From Bacteroidales bacterium (lineage in GTDB: Bacteria > Bacteroidota > Bacteroidia > Bacteroidales > UBA932): a DNA stretch of 64,000 nt. A model generated the notes under the pieces. The model had not been told where the DNA came from, did not search any database, and saw only the letters and a list, made by a program, of their open reading frames with translations. Position numbers and translations under genes: made by a program. Shown piece by piece: positions 16,850 through 26,663 of this stretch (position 1 is the first letter of the stretch; each line of letters opens with the position of its first letter). The stretch covers positions 124,001 to 188,000 of the forward strand of contig JAFRPH010000062.1 of NCBI GenBank assembly GCA_017429205.1, in the 5' to 3' direction.

Positions 16850-18022
16850 ATGCGCTGCGAAGACCGATTCTATGAAACCTACGGCCGGGACTACGACGGC
16901 CTGGCCTTCTGTCCCTACCGCATCTGCCCGATCGGGGCGCATTCCGACCACAACTTCGGCAAGATCACCGGCCTGGCCATCGACAAGGGCATCCATTTCG
17001 CGTATGCCGCCAAGCAGAACGGCGTGGTGGAGGTTTCCTCCCTGCAGTTCCCGAAGCGGGCGCAGTGGCACATCGAGAGCGTCCCGCCCCGGAAAGTGGG
17101 GGACTGGGCCGATTATCTCCGCGGCGCCACCCAGGTGCTGGAGCAGCGGTACCGCCTCCGGGTGGGCCTCTGCGGCGTGATCGAGGGCAGCCTGCCCATC
17201 GGCGGCCTCTCTTCGTCGGCCGCCGTCACGATCGTCTTCCTGTCGGCCCTTGCGCAGGTGAACGGCATCAAGCTGGAGGCGCAGGAGCTGATCGACTTGG
17301 CCTTCCACGCCGAACTGGACTATGTGGGCGTTTCCGTGGGCAAGCTGGACCAGAGCTGCGAAGTGCTGGGCCGGGCGGACCATCTGCTGTATCTGGACAC
17401 CCTGGACGGTCGATATGAACTGATTCCCCAGCATTCGGCGATGAAGCCGTACCGGATCGCGATCTTCTTCTCCGGACTGGAGCACAGCCTGGCGGGTTCC
17501 AAGTACAATATGCGCGTGGACGAGCTCCGCGCCGGCGTGTACGCCTTGCAGGCGTTCGCCGGCCTGGAATACGGAAAGTTCAACCAGGCGGCGGCCCGGT
17601 ATGTCCCCCGGGACGTGTACGAGACGTACAAGGACCGTCTTCCGGAGCCTTGGCGCAAGCGCTGCGAACACTGGTATACCGAATTCGAGCGCGTGGAAAA
17701 AGGGGCGGAGGCCTGGCGACGCGGCGACATCGACACATACGGACGCCTCTCCTTCGAGTCCGGCTGGAGCAGCATCCACAATTGGGAATCCGGCGCCCCG
17801 GAGCAGATCCGCCTGTACGAGATCATGCGGGAGACCGAGGGCATCTACGGCGGCCGATTCTCCGGCGCGGGCTTCAAGGGCTGCTGCATGGCCCTGGTCG
17901 ATCCCGCCCAGGCCGACCGGATCGCCGATGCGGTGACCCGGGCCTATCTGAAGGACTTCCCGGCCCTGTCCGACAAGTACGGCGTATATATGTGCAACAG
18001 TTCTGACGGTCTTTCCCTATGA
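16850..18022 (+). CDS. GHMP sugar kinase, galacturonokinase-like
   Basis: 390 residues. It belongs to the galactokinase branch of GHMP kinases, but motif 1 reads PYRICPIGAHSDH (22-34) where galactokinase has 'PGRVNLIGEHTDY'. As I recall, the Ala in place of Glu and the PYRIC start are features of plant galacturonokinase. Motif 2, the phosphate loop, is GGLSSSAA (118-125), and motif 3 is GAGFKGCC. It would phosphorylate a free sugar or uronic acid at C1. It overlaps the nucleotidyltransferase gene by 4 bases and sits between UDP-uronate epimerase and UDP-glucose dehydrogenase genes. Salvage of galacturonic or glucuronic acid to UDP-GalA/UDP-GlcA is therefore the best inference. The substrate is not proven. 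Confidence 0.8.
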   Translation: MRCEDRFYETYGRDYDGLAFCPYRICPIGAHSDHNFGKITGLAIDKGIHFAYAAKQNGVVEVSSLQFPKRAQWHIESVPPRKVGDWADYLRGATQVLEQRYRLRVGLCGVIEGSLPIGGLSSSAAVTIVFLSALAQVNGIKLEAQELIDLAFHAELDYVGVSVGKLDQSCEVLGRADHLLYLDTLDGRYELIPQHSAMKPYRIAIFFSGLEHSLAGSKYNMRVDELRAGVYALQAFAGLEYGKFNQAAARYVPRDVYETYKDRLPEPWRKRCEHWYTEFERVEKGAEAWRRGDIDTYGRLSFESGWSSIHNWESGAPEQIRLYEIMRETEGIYGGRFSGAGFKGCCMALVDPAQADRIADAVTRAYLKDFPALSDKYGVYMCNSSDGLSL

Positions 18023-18795
18023 AATGCCTGATCCTTGCCGCCGGCTACGCCACGCGGCTCTATCCCTTGACGGAAAACTTCCCCAAACCCCTCCTGAAGG
18101 TGGGGGAGAAGACCATCCTGGACTGGCTCATCGACGATGTCGACACGGCCGGCCTCATCGATGAATACATCGTCATTTCCAATCACAAGTTCGCCCCGAT
18201 TTTCAAAGACTGGGCGAAAGAGATTCCCGGTCAAGCCGGGAATGACGTCGGTCGTCATGCCCGACTTGATCGGGCATCTATCACCGTCCTGGACGACGGA
18301 ACGTCGTCGAACGAGACCCGGCTCGGAGCGGTGCGCGACATCCAGTTCGCCATCGACACGCTCGGACTGGACGACGACCTGCTGGTGATGGCGGGGGACA
18401 ACCTGCTGGATTTCAGCCTGGTACGTTTCCTGGAATATGCGCGGGAGAAGGGTACGTCCTGCGTGATGCGCTACTATGAGCCGTCGGAGGAGAAGCTCCA
18501 TAAGACCGGCGTGGCGACGGTGGACGAGGACGGCCTGATCCTGGAAATGGAGGAGAAACCGGCCTGTCCCAAGAGCCATTGGTGCTGCCCGCCGTTCTAT
18601 TTCTACCGCCGGAGCGATGTGCCGCTCGTGAAGGTGGGCATCGACAGCGGGTGCGGGGTGGACGCCCCCGGCAGCTTCATCGCCTGGCTCTCCGCGCAGA
18701 CGCCTGTGCACGCCTGGGAGATGCCCGGGCATCGTTTCGATATCGGCAATCTGGCCTCCTACGAGGAGGTCAAACGCAACTACAAAGGCTTATGA
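18019..18795 (+). CDS. Sugar-1-phosphate nucleotidyltransferase with an in-frame palindrome insertion
   Basis: 258 residues. The NTP_transferase fold begins [16 protein letters not shown] and [16 protein letters not shown], with [10 protein letters not shown] as the metal/sugar region and [13 protein letters not shown] later. It should join the sugar-1-phosphate made by the upstream kinase to a nucleotide. About residues 68-87 (IPGQAGND...HARLDRAS) are encoded by two back-to-back P1 palindromes. Removing them would join 'DWAKE' to 'ITVLDDG', which reads like an uninterrupted family member. The insertion keeps the frame, so the gene is likely still functional. It overlaps the kinase (ATGA) and the dehydrogenase (ATGA), indicating one operon. 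Confidence 0.85.
   Translation: MKCLILAAGYATRLYPLTENFPKPLLKVGEKTILDWLIDDVDTAGLIDEYIVISNHKFAPIFKDWAKEIPGQAGNDVGRHARLDRASITVLDDGTSSNETRLGAVRDIQFAIDTLGLDDDLLVMAGDNLLDFSLVRFLEYAREKGTSCVMRYYEPSEEKLHKTGVATVDEDGLILEMEEKPACPKSHWCCPPFYFYRRSDVPLVKVGIDSGCGVDAPGSFIAWLSAQTPVHAWEMPGHRFDIGNLASYEEVKRNYKGL
18221..18279. repeat. Two back-to-back P1 palindromes inside the nucleotidyltransferase gene
   Basis: Element 1 (18221-18247) is in reverse orientation: ATTCCCGG, TCAAG, CCGGGAAT. Element 2 (18253-18279) has arms ATGCCCGA / TCGGGCAT. Together they add about 20 codons without shifting the frame. Confidence 0.8.
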
Positions 18796-20057
18796 AAATC
18801 GCAGTAGCAGGAACCGGCTATGTCGGCCTTTCCATCGCGACGCTGCTGTCGCAGCGGAACCCGGTCGTGGCCGTGGACGTCATCCCCGAGAAGGTGGAGA
18901 AGATCAACCGCCGGGAGAGCCCCATCGCGGACGAATATCTGGAGAAATACCTGACGGAGAAGCCCCTCGACCTCACCGCCACGCTGGACGGCCGGGCGGC
19001 GTACCGCGATGTCGACTTCGTCGTCATCGCCGCCCCCACCAATTACGACCCCAAGAAGAACTTCTTCGACACCTCCCACGTGGAGGAGGTCATCGAACTG
19101 GTCCTGGAGGTCAATCCGGACGCCGTGATGGTGATCAAGTCCACCGTTCCGGTGGGCTACACAAAGGCCGCGCGGGAGAAGTTCTCCTATCGGGAACGGC
19201 TCTCCGACGGCACTTTCCGCGTCGTCACTCCGAAGATCCTCTTCGCCCCGGAATTCCTCCGCGAGTCCAAGGCGCTCTATGACAACTTGTATCCTTCCCG
19301 GATCATCGTCGGGTACGACGGCGAGGCGCTGGAAAGCGCCGCGCACACCTTTGCGGAGCTCATCAAGGCGGGCGCCCTCAAGGAGGACGTGCCGGTCCTG
19401 TATATGGGCACCACCGAGGCGGAGGCGGTGAAGCTGTTCGCCAATACCTACCTGGCGCTGCGGGTGTCCTACTTCAATGAGCTGGACACTTATGCGGAGA
19501 TGAAAGGGCTTGACACCCAGGCGATTATCGAGGGCGTGTGCCTGGATCCCCGCATCGGCGCGCACTACAACAATCCGAGCTTCGGCTACGGCGGCTACTG
19601 CCTCCCGAAGGACACGAAGCAGCTGCTGGCGAACTTCAACGACGTGCCGGAGAACCTCATCAAGGCCATCGTGGAATCGAACCGGACCCGGAAGGACTAC
19701 ATCGCGGACCGCGTGCTGGAAATGGCCGGCTATTACACCGCCTCCAGCGCTTTCGACACGGCGAAGGAAAAGGAAGTCGTCGTGGGCGTATACCGCCTCA
19801 CGATGAAGACGGGCTCCGACAATTTCCGCCAGTCCGCCATCCAGGGCATCATGAAACGTATCAAGGCGAAAGGCGCGAAGGTCATCGTCTACGAGCCTAC
19901 GCTTCCGGACGGCATCACCTTCTTCGGCTCCCGGGTCATGAACGATCTGGCCGCCTTCAAGGCCCAGGCCCAGGCCATCATCGCCAACCGCTACGACCCG
20001 GCCCTCGACGACGTCGCGGACAAGGTGTATACCCGGGATATCTTCAAGCGGGACTAG
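18792..20057 (+). CDS. UDP-glucose 6-dehydrogenase
   Basis: 421 residues, the usual length for the UDP-glucose/GDP-mannose dehydrogenase family. NAD loop GTGYVG (residues 7-12), substrate signature [12 protein letters not shown] with catalytic C270, and a conserved C-terminal UDP-binding domain. It oxidises UDP-glucose to UDP-glucuronate in two NAD-dependent steps. The family also includes UDP-N-acetylmannosamine dehydrogenases. The adjacent UDP-glucuronate epimerase favours UDP-glucose as substrate. The start is the ATG at 18792, overlapping the previous stop (ATGA). Starts further upstream would run into the previous gene. Confidence 0.88.
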   Translation: MKIAVAGTGYVGLSIATLLSQRNPVVAVDVIPEKVEKINRRESPIADEYLEKYLTEKPLDLTATLDGRAAYRDVDFVVIAAPTNYDPKKNFFDTSHVEEVIELVLEVNPDAVMVIKSTVPVGYTKAAREKFSYRERLSDGTFRVVTPKILFAPEFLRESKALYDNLYPSRIIVGYDGEALESAAHTFAELIKAGALKEDVPVLYMGTTEAEAVKLFANTYLALRVSYFNELDTYAEMKGLDTQAIIEGVCLDPRIGAHYNNPSFGYGGYCLPKDTKQLLANFNDVPENLIKAIVESNRTRKDYIADRVLEMAGYYTASSAFDTAKEKEVVVGVYRLTMKTGSDNFRQSAIQGIMKRIKAKGAKVIVYEPTLPDGITFFGSRVMNDLAAFKAQAQAIIANRYDPALDDVADKVYTRDIFKRD

Positions 20058-20059
20058 CC

Positions 20060-20398
20060 ATGAAGCGTTACTGCCAGACCCTCGAGCTCCGGGACGATCC
20101 GGAGCTGATCGAAAAGTACTGCGAGGCCCACGCCCACGTATGGCCCGAGATCCAGGCCGGCATCCGCGAAGTCGGCATCCTGGATATGCAAATCTACCGC
20201 CTGGGCACCCGCCTGTTCATGATTATGGACACGGTCGACGACTTCGACTTCGTCGCCGACAACGCCCGCCTCGCCACCCTTCCGCGCCAGGCCGAATGGG
20301 AGGCGTATGTCGCCCGATTCCAGGGCTGCGACCCCGCCGCCCCCAGCACCGCCAAATGGCGGCTGATGGAAAAGATTTTCGAGCTGGAGAAGCCCTGA
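20060..20398 (+). CDS. L-rhamnose mutarotase family protein
   Basis: 112 residues, full length for the RhaM/RhaU family (DUF718). Typical blocks: 'LELRDDPELIEKYCEAHAHVWPEI' with the conserved histidine (H24) and WPE, 'DMQIYRLGTRLFMIMD', and a Trp-rich end. These enzymes interconvert the alpha and beta anomers of L-rhamnose and some other deoxy sugars. It lies 2 bases after the dehydrogenase. Close to uronic-acid genes it would fit use of pectin-type sugars, but that is only context. Confidence 0.85.
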   Translation: MKRYCQTLELRDDPELIEKYCEAHAHVWPEIQAGIREVGILDMQIYRLGTRLFMIMDTVDDFDFVADNARLATLPRQAEWEAYVARFQGCDPAAPSTAKWRLMEKIFELEKP

Positions 20399-20438
20399 GT
20401 CCCGCTGACCCCGGAGACATTTTTAATAACGCTATACG

Positions 20439-21914
20439 ATGACTAAATCCTGGACCTTCGTCACGGCGCTGCTGCTTTTCGCCGCCTGTACAAACTATCC
20501 CGATCATTCCGTGGTCGTGAACAGCACGGATGCGCTGGTCGAGACCTGCTACGGAACCCTCTGCGGGTACATCGAGGACGGTATCTACACTTTCAAAGGC
20601 GTGCGGTACGCGCAGGCGGACCGGTTCATGCCGCCGCGGGACCCGGATCCCTGGGAGGGGGTGGAGACGGCGCTTTATTATGGACACCAATGCCATCAGG
20701 GCCCGCGTTTAACGTGGGAGGATGACGGCGAAGCGTTCCTGTACCAGTGGGACGACGGCGTGCAGTCGGACGACTGCCAGTTCCTGAACGTCTGGACTAG
20801 TGGCATCAACGACGGCAAGAAGCGGCCGGTGATGGTGTGGCTCCACGGCGGCGGGTACGCGATGGGCGCGAGCAGCGAACTGCCGTTCTATGACGGCGCG
20901 AACCTGGCGCGCAAGGGCGTGGTGCTCGTGAGCATCAACCATCGGCTCAACATCCTTGGTTTCATGGACCTGTCCGATTTCGGCGAGAAGTACAAGTATT
21001 CCGGCGTGACGGGCGTGATGGATATGGTCAAGGCCCTGGAATGGGTCCACAAGAACATCGCGGCTTTCGGCGGCGACCCCGACAACGTGACCATCTTCGG
21101 CCAGTCGGGCGGTGGCGGCAAGGTGAACATCCTGATGGGCACGCCGTCCGCCAAGGGCCTCTTCCACCGCGGCATCATCGAGTCCGGGTCGATGCTTTCC
21201 CTGGCCGATCCCGCCGTTTCCCGCTCGATGGCGCGCAAGTCGGTCGAGAAGCTCGGACTGGACGAGACCACCATCGACAAGATTCAGGACCTCCCGTATG
21301 ACGAACTCCTCGCCGCGGCGACGGACGCCGTCATTGATGTGTATCCGGAGAATATGTTTTACAAGAGCTACGGCGCCGGAATGTGGTTCCAGCCGGTCCT
21401 GGACGGGGAAGTCATCCCGTATCCGTTGACGGATCCGCGCGTCGCGGAATTCTCGACGGGTCTCCCCACCATCATCGGCTGCAACTTCTCCGAGAACGGT
21501 ATGCTCAAGGGCGTTTACCAGAACGCGGACCTGCGATACGCGATGGGGGACACCAAGCAGTATCTCTATGTGTTTGCGAAGCCCTCCCCGCATATGGACG
21601 GCACTTTTGCGACCAATCACTGCACCGAGATGCCGTTCGTGTTCAACAACATCTGGCTCGGCCGCTTCATGGTGGGCTGCGACAAATCCGCCTACAAGCT
21701 CGCCGACTTCATGAGCGATGTCTGGGTCTCCTTCGCCAAGAACGGCGTACCCGACGTCAAGCGCTTCAAGTGGGAAGTCTACAACCCCGACACGAAACCG
21801 ATGGTCGTCTTCAACGACAAAACCGTCACCGTCCACGCCGGCGACCCCTTCTTCGCCGACATGGCCGCCTACAAGGCCCAAACCTGGAAGTACCGGAAAC
21901 CGTGGTGGGAATGA
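20439..21914 (+). CDS. Type B carboxylesterase family lipoprotein
   Basis: 491 residues. The signal peptide ends FAAC (C17), so it is probably lipid-anchored in the cell envelope. Carboxylesterase/lipase signatures: 'YTFKGVRYAQADRFMPP', 'DCQFLNVWT' and 'HGGGYAMGAS' (oxyanion hole). The nucleophile S223 lies in FGQSGGGGK, E352 in CNFSENGM is the likely acid, and H394 in TNHCTEMPF is the likely base. Members hydrolyse ester bonds, and gut Bacteroidales often use them on acylated or feruloylated polysaccharides. The substrate cannot be read from the sequence. It may be in the same transcript as the sugar genes (40-base gap) and ends before a strong hairpin at 21975. Confidence 0.85.
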   Translation: MTKSWTFVTALLLFAACTNYPDHSVVVNSTDALVETCYGTLCGYIEDGIYTFKGVRYAQADRFMPPRDPDPWEGVETALYYGHQCHQGPRLTWEDDGEAFLYQWDDGVQSDDCQFLNVWTSGINDGKKRPVMVWLHGGGYAMGASSELPFYDGANLARKGVVLVSINHRLNILGFMDLSDFGEKYKYSGVTGVMDMVKALEWVHKNIAAFGGDPDNVTIFGQSGGGGKVNILMGTPSAKGLFHRGIIESGSMLSLADPAVSRSMARKSVEKLGLDETTIDKIQDLPYDELLAAATDAVIDVYPENMFYKSYGAGMWFQPVLDGEVIPYPLTDPRVAEFSTGLPTIIGCNFSENGMLKGVYQNADLRYAMGDTKQYLYVFAKPSPHMDGTFATNHCTEMPFVFNNIWLGRFMVGCDKSAYKLADFMSDVWVSFAKNGVPDVKRFKWEVYNPDTKPMVVFNDKTVTVHAGDPFFADMAAYKAQTWKYRKPWWE

Positions 21915-21974
21915 TGCGCCGCCGACCCCCGCTCGCGCGTTGAATGTAATTCGCTGAATATCAATGAAATGCAC

Positions 21975-22008
21975 AAAAGTCTCTGGGGAAAATGCCCCAG
22001 AGACTTTT
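21975..22008 (+). terminator. Strong 14-base-pair hairpin, likely terminator
   Basis: Arms AAAAGTCTCTGGGG / CCCCAGAGACTTTT around AAAATG. With A-runs and T-runs on both sides it could work in both directions. It marks the boundary with the AT-rich gene that follows. Confidence 0.75.
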
Positions 22009-22072
22009 GCGTAATCGGCTTATAATTAGTCACTTGCATTCGACGGTGCTAAAGGGAGTAAAAGTTCGGTTG

Positions 22073-22104
22073 GTTGATATTATAGCATAATCTTGTTACC
22101 TTTG
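22073..22104 (+). promoter_or_regulatory. Promoter for the sacsin-like ATPase gene
   Basis: GTTG at 22073-22076, a 20-base gap, then TACCTTTG at 22097-22104. The ATG follows at 22132. Confidence 0.65.
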
Positions 22105-22131
22105 TTATACTCTCCCAATCTCCCAATCAAG

Positions 22132-25100
22132 ATGAGTGAAGAAAAGAAAGCATACGGCATGAATACCCTGACTGAAATAGAGGGAGCACGCCAGGCGTTG
22201 CTAAAGGATTATTGTGACGGGACCCGCCCATTTGAAATGTCCCGGCTGCGTCAGGATCTTCGTCTGGAGGTTGACATCCAGAACAATTATCGTGGGCGCG
22301 AGGTGTTTGAGCTTCTTCAGAATGCGGATGATGCGAACTCTACATGGGCTGGAGTATCGGTGGATGGAGACGACGTTATCGTCTGTAATGGAGGAGAACC
22401 GTTCAGTGTATCTGGTTTTATGTCCATAATGATGCCCTATTCGTCCTCGAAATACGGGAAGGCCGGAGAGGGCAAGATCGGCCATAAAGGTCTTGGTTTC
22501 AGGTCGGTCTTGAATTGGACGGATGCTGTAGATATTCAAAGTGGTGGTGTGCAAGTCTCTTTTTCTAGGGATTATGCCGGAAGACTCTGGAACGATGAAG
22601 TCAAGGATAGAATTGGGGAGCCACTTTCTACTCTACTGACTGATTATGCTAATAATGTTTGCAAGCGTGACGTCCCTATTCCTGTGTTGTCAATTCCTTC
22701 CAAGTTGGAAAAGATTGTCGATGGACATACTCGTATCACGCTGTCCATCAAGCAAGAATTGAATTCTGAGATTGTAGGACAAATCAGAGGTTTAGACGCT
22801 CATTTGCTTCTGTTCTTACGACATTTGAAGGAAATCAATCTTCCGGATCGGAAGCTTACAATTTCCCGGGAAGAGGTTGAATCCGGTTATCTGCTCGTGG
22901 TAATTGAGGACTGTCCATCCAATGGCAGTAGCAAGAAAGAGCACTGGCTTGTCCATGCAAAACAGGGTTCTGATGCGTTCGGGGCTTATGAATTGGCTAT
23001 AGCGTATCCTATGCTTGGTACAGAGTACAAAGGCGGGGCGGTTTATTCTTTCTTCCCGACTCAGATTATGCTCGATCTGCCTTGCATTGTCAACGGTACA
23101 TTCGAGCTGGATTCATCCCGTAACAATATTACGACACCTATGCCACAAAATTCTTTTATGATGGATAAGATTGCTGTGGCGATGGGGGAATTGTCGGAGT
23201 ATCTTGTCTCTCATCAACAGTATCGAAAGGATGTGTGGGACGCATTTCGCTTGCTAGATATGAAAGACACAACTGTCCCTGCTTTGAAGGACTTGTACAC
23301 AGGACTGAAGAAGCAGAAGCAAGAAAGAAGTGTGTTCCCTGTCGCCAGGCGGGAAGATGTGTTCAAGAAATGGTCCGAGGTATGTGCTTTGTCTGAAGAT
23401 CTCGCTTCGTGCCTGGTAGACAATGGTATTGAACAAGAGCATTCTTTATCCAATCATCTTGCACCTCGTTTCTCGGAGTTCGTCACGGAAGAGACAGAAA
23501 TTCCAGTTACCAGCGAAATGCTTGAAAACTATGCTGGACAATGTGCTGATGATGAGTTGGCTCGTTTAATCCATGCTTTGTTCAAGTCGGGATACAGGTC
23601 TGAGGAGAAGTTGAGAATCTTACGTGGGGATAAAGGGTCTTTATTGGAGAATAATGCCCATTTCGCTGATGGCGCACGTTTCGATCAGTTGCCGTCTTTC
23701 GTCCCAATCAATTATGTCAATAAGTCTCTTCATAGTGCTTTGCTTGCGTATTCAGATTGGTATAACTATCAAGAGAACAAGAATAGGAACCTGCGAGACT
23801 CTTTGAAAGATTTCATCGATGTTTCTGTCGCCGATTTCCATACGGTTAAAGCCAGCATCTCTCGACTTTCCAATTTGTCGAAGCAGCAATATTCGGAATT
23901 GATAGTCAGCCTGTTCTTGACCTATAAGAATAGAAAAAAAGATCCTGTTGAAGCTTTTGATCCATTTTTTCACTTGAAATTGATGGCCGCGGATGGTCAT
24001 TATTACGAGGCGACGACCTTGGTTTGGGAAGGTGATGGACATTCGGATCGTTGGAAACCTTATTTTGATAATCTGTGGTATGATGCGCTGCAAGTTTCTC
24101 AAAAGGATGAACTGCGTGATTTCTTCGTCGGATTTCTGAATGTCTCCAACTTTATCCCCAAGGAGTATGTCTTTTTTGGTGACGATCAGGATTATTTAAA
24201 ACAACTGATGGAGCAGAATCGATCCTTGGAATTTGGCCGTTTTTGCCGTGATGAAGAAATCAAGAAAAAGAACTTGAACTGGGCTTTCCGGATTCTCCCG
24301 GAATTCTTTGAAGATGGTCCAGAACCGGTATCGTTGTTTATGAAAGATGTGGCCTGCCGTGAATTGCTGCTGATGAAACAGCCCATATTCTACTGGCAGA
24401 GCAAAAGCAGGCAGATGGAGTTGCCGATCAGTTATATGTCTTTTCAATGGAAACGGAATTCCGATCAGTACAAGGAACTCGTCCTGTCCGAATTGAAAGA
24501 CAGTTGGTTGATTCAACAATATGGCTCATTGGGTGTTGGTGGGGAGCTTGAGTGCAAGAAGATTCTTCTTGCATTGGGGGCACGCAACCGATATGAGGAT
24601 TTCTCGGTTAAGGAATTGTATGACCAGTTTAGAAAGATTGAGGAGGGGTCTGGCCCGAGTGGAGTGATGCGAAAGTATCAATTGATTCGCCGTGCTTTGG
24701 ATACCAAGTTCAAGGAAAGCCCGATAAGTGTGGAAGAAAGAGATAAATACTTGGCGGGAGTGAGTTTATTTGCCGTACAAAATGGCCGGATTGTAAAATG
24801 TGAATATGGAAAGGTTGACATTTACTATTGGGACAACGACTGCTTCCCATCCAATATATTGTCTCGGCTGCCGAAATTGTACATTGGGAACCGGATCGGA
24901 GCTGAATCAGTCAGCAAAGTATTCGGAGTCAAGCGTGCGGAGGAAATTGAGTTCATTGTAAAGACGTCGGAAAGCAACGCTTGCAAAGACTTGGAGGAAG
25001 AATTGAAGAGTTATTTGACCAAGCGGATTCCTTACTTGCTTGCCGCCCGCTGCAAGAATTCAATCGGAGATATTGATTCATATAAGCATACATTGTACGA

Positions 25101-26649
25101 TGATGTCGTTTTCCAAATAAGGACAGATGTTCGCATCGAGAGTATGGTCCTCGGCTCGGGAGAGATTCCGATGTTTTCCATGATTAACGGGTATCGTGAA
25201 AAGGCTGTTTTTTATTTGCGTTGCCCCGCGAGGTTGTCCTTAAGTGCCGTTGTTCAAGCGGCTTTGACACAGGGTGTTGATTTTTGGGAGAACATTGCTG
25301 AGGCTATATGCATTGCTCTGGATGTCCGGGGAGATGACAGTATGTCGTCATTCCGTAACATTCTGAAAGGGACTCTGGAAGAGATAGAGATTCTTCGAAG
25401 AAAAGAAATCCCGCTTGATATCTGGGAGCAAACACTACGGTCCCTGAGTATGTCGGAGAATGAGCTTGGATTCTGGCAGTATGTCTCCTCGGATTTAGAC
25501 TGGGCTAAAACACTTGCCGATCCAATGACTCGTGCTGATAAAATAAAGGATAGGTTTGGTTATTCTGGTTTTAGTGAATTGTATGGGAATGCCAGGATGC
25601 CCGAGTTGTCGGAGATACGGGAAAGCGAAACTGTTTACTGTTTCTTGAAGGAGTTGGCTGAAAAAGAGCCGAAGTTAGATGTCTTGCACCATCTCCCGTG
25701 GGATTCGGGTGATTCTTCTGAAGGGTTGTCGTCCTATTATCTGTCCATTCTTGAAGGAATCCGTGATGACCAGCACCTCGCTTTTTCTGATAATCTGTAT
25801 AATTCTCTTATTAATGATCCGGCTCGGCAGAAAGATTACTTGTCTTTGGTAGATAACTATTGGAACGGGGATTACATGAGAACCATTTCGGAAGAATTGA
25901 AGTTCACCTTCAGCGAAGATGTTGAAGTGCTCAAAAGTTATCAATTGAAGATTGGAGAAACGTTCGGTTTTTCTTGGGTGGAAGAGGGCCTATCTAAAGC
26001 GCCCATGGGCGTTGATTTTTTATCAGATTATCAAGCCCTGCTCCAGGAGTACCCTTTTTTGGAAACAAGCTATCTTCCACTTGCGACCAGGAGTCTATTG
26101 CTATTTCCCAACAATTACACGGAGATAGAGCAGCGTGTACGAGCTTTTGTGCAAGATGAAGAGAAAAAAGACAGAGCAGCACTGGAGAATACTGTTGCTG
26201 TATCCATAGGAAGTTTCCATTTTTTTCTCCCCCCGGAGAGTGGACGCGGAAACGGAACTGGTGCTATCGTGTCAGAGCGGGCACAAAGAAGATCTGGACG
26301 GAGGGCCGAGCAAATGGTGACAGATTATCTTGAAAAAGAATTGCATGAAGTTAAAAACTTGAAAGCATGGCACAAGGACCTCAATCCGACGGGTAACGAT
26401 GCAAAGCATTATGATTTTACCTATGAATACAAAGGAAAGACCCGATATCTGGAGGTGAAATCTATGTCAGGTTCGCGGATCATCATGTCGAAGGGTGAGT
26501 ATAAATTCGCGAAGGAACATCCGGATTCGTACGATTTGGCTATAGTCAGCGGTGATCAAGTGACAGTTTGGATGCATCCTTTCAAAGATGGCTTGGTGGG
26601 TCGAGAGATTTCGTACGAGTTTTATTTGACCCCCATTCAGTCTTCATAA
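22132..26649 (+). CDS. Sacsin/NO VEIN-like HATPase protein with C-terminal DUF3883 nuclease-like domain
   Basis: 1505 residues. The N-terminus is an HSP90/sacsin-type GHKL ATPase: 'GREVFELLQNADDA' (N64), 'VCNGGEPFS' as a degenerate G1 box, and GKIGHKGLGF (114-123) as G2. The ~1200-residue middle has no domain I recognise. The end is a DUF3883-type domain, related to PD-(D/E)xK folds, with 'HYDFTYEYKGKTRYLEVKS' (D1428, E1441, K1443). This pairing is known in the plant protein NO VEIN and in unnamed bacterial proteins, some located in defence islands. The gene stands alone between a terminator and an unrelated operon and is markedly AT-richer than its neighbours, which suggests transfer. I infer a defence role against foreign DNA; that is unproven. 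The start chosen is MSEEKKAYG. Confidence 0.75.
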   Translation: MSEEKKAYGMNTLTEIEGARQALLKDYCDGTRPFEMSRLRQDLRLEVDIQNNYRGREVFELLQNADDANSTWAGVSVDGDDVIVCNGGEPFSVSGFMSIMMPYSSSKYGKAGEGKIGHKGLGFRSVLNWTDAVDIQSGGVQVSFSRDYAGRLWNDEVKDRIGEPLSTLLTDYANNVCKRDVPIPVLSIPSKLEKIVDGHTRITLSIKQELNSEIVGQIRGLDAHLLLFLRHLKEINLPDRKLTISREEVESGYLLVVIEDCPSNGSSKKEHWLVHAKQGSDAFGAYELAIAYPMLGTEYKGGAVYSFFPTQIMLDLPCIVNGTFELDSSRNNITTPMPQNSFMMDKIAVAMGELSEYLVSHQQYRKDVWDAFRLLDMKDTTVPALKDLYTGLKKQKQERSVFPVARREDVFKKWSEVCALSEDLASCLVDNGIEQEHSLSNHLAPRFSEFVTEETEIPVTSEMLENYAGQCADDELARLIHALFKSGYRSEEKLRILRGDKGSLLENNAHFADGARFDQLPSFVPINYVNKSLHSALLAYSDWYNYQENKNRNLRDSLKDFIDVSVADFHTVKASISRLSNLSKQQYSELIVSLFLTYKNRKKDPVEAFDPFFHLKLMAADGHYYEATTLVWEGDGHSDRWKPYFDNLWYDALQVSQKDELRDFFVGFLNVSNFIPKEYVFFGDDQDYLKQLMEQNRSLEFGRFCRDEEIKKKNLNWAFRILPEFFEDGPEPVSLFMKDVACRELLLMKQPIFYWQSKSRQMELPISYMSFQWKRNSDQYKELVLSELKDSWLIQQYGSLGVGGELECKKILLALGARNRYEDFSVKELYDQFRKIEEGSGPSGVMRKYQLIRRALDTKFKESPISVEERDKYLAGVSLFAVQNGRIVKCEYGKVDIYYWDNDCFPSNILSRLPKLYIGNRIGAESVSKVFGVKRAEEIEFIVKTSESNACKDLEEELKSYLTKRIPYLLAARCKNSIGDIDSYKHTLYDDVVFQIRTDVRIESMVLGSGEIPMFSMINGYREKAVFYLRCPARLSLSAVVQAALTQGVDFWENIAEAICIALDVRGDDSMSSFRNILKGTLEEIEILRRKEIPLDIWEQTLRSLSMSENELGFWQYVSSDLDWAKTLADPMTRADKIKDRFGYSGFSELYGNARMPELSEIRESETVYCFLKELAEKEPKLDVLHHLPWDSGDSSEGLSSYYLSILEGIRDDQHLAFSDNLYNSLINDPARQKDYLSLVDNYWNGDYMRTISEELKFTFSEDVEVLKSYQLKIGETFGFSWVEEGLSKAPMGVDFLSDYQALLQEYPFLETSYLPLATRSLLLFPNNYTEIEQRVRAFVQDEEKKDRAALENTVAVSIGSFHFFLPPESGRGNGTGAIVSERAQRRSGRRAEQMVTDYLEKELHEVKNLKAWHKDLNPTGNDAKHYDFTYEYKGKTRYLEVKSMSGSRIIMSKGEYKFAKEHPDSYDLAIVSGDQVTVWMHPFKDGLVGREISYEFYLTPIQSS

Positions 26650-26663
26650 CCAAAAATTATTGC

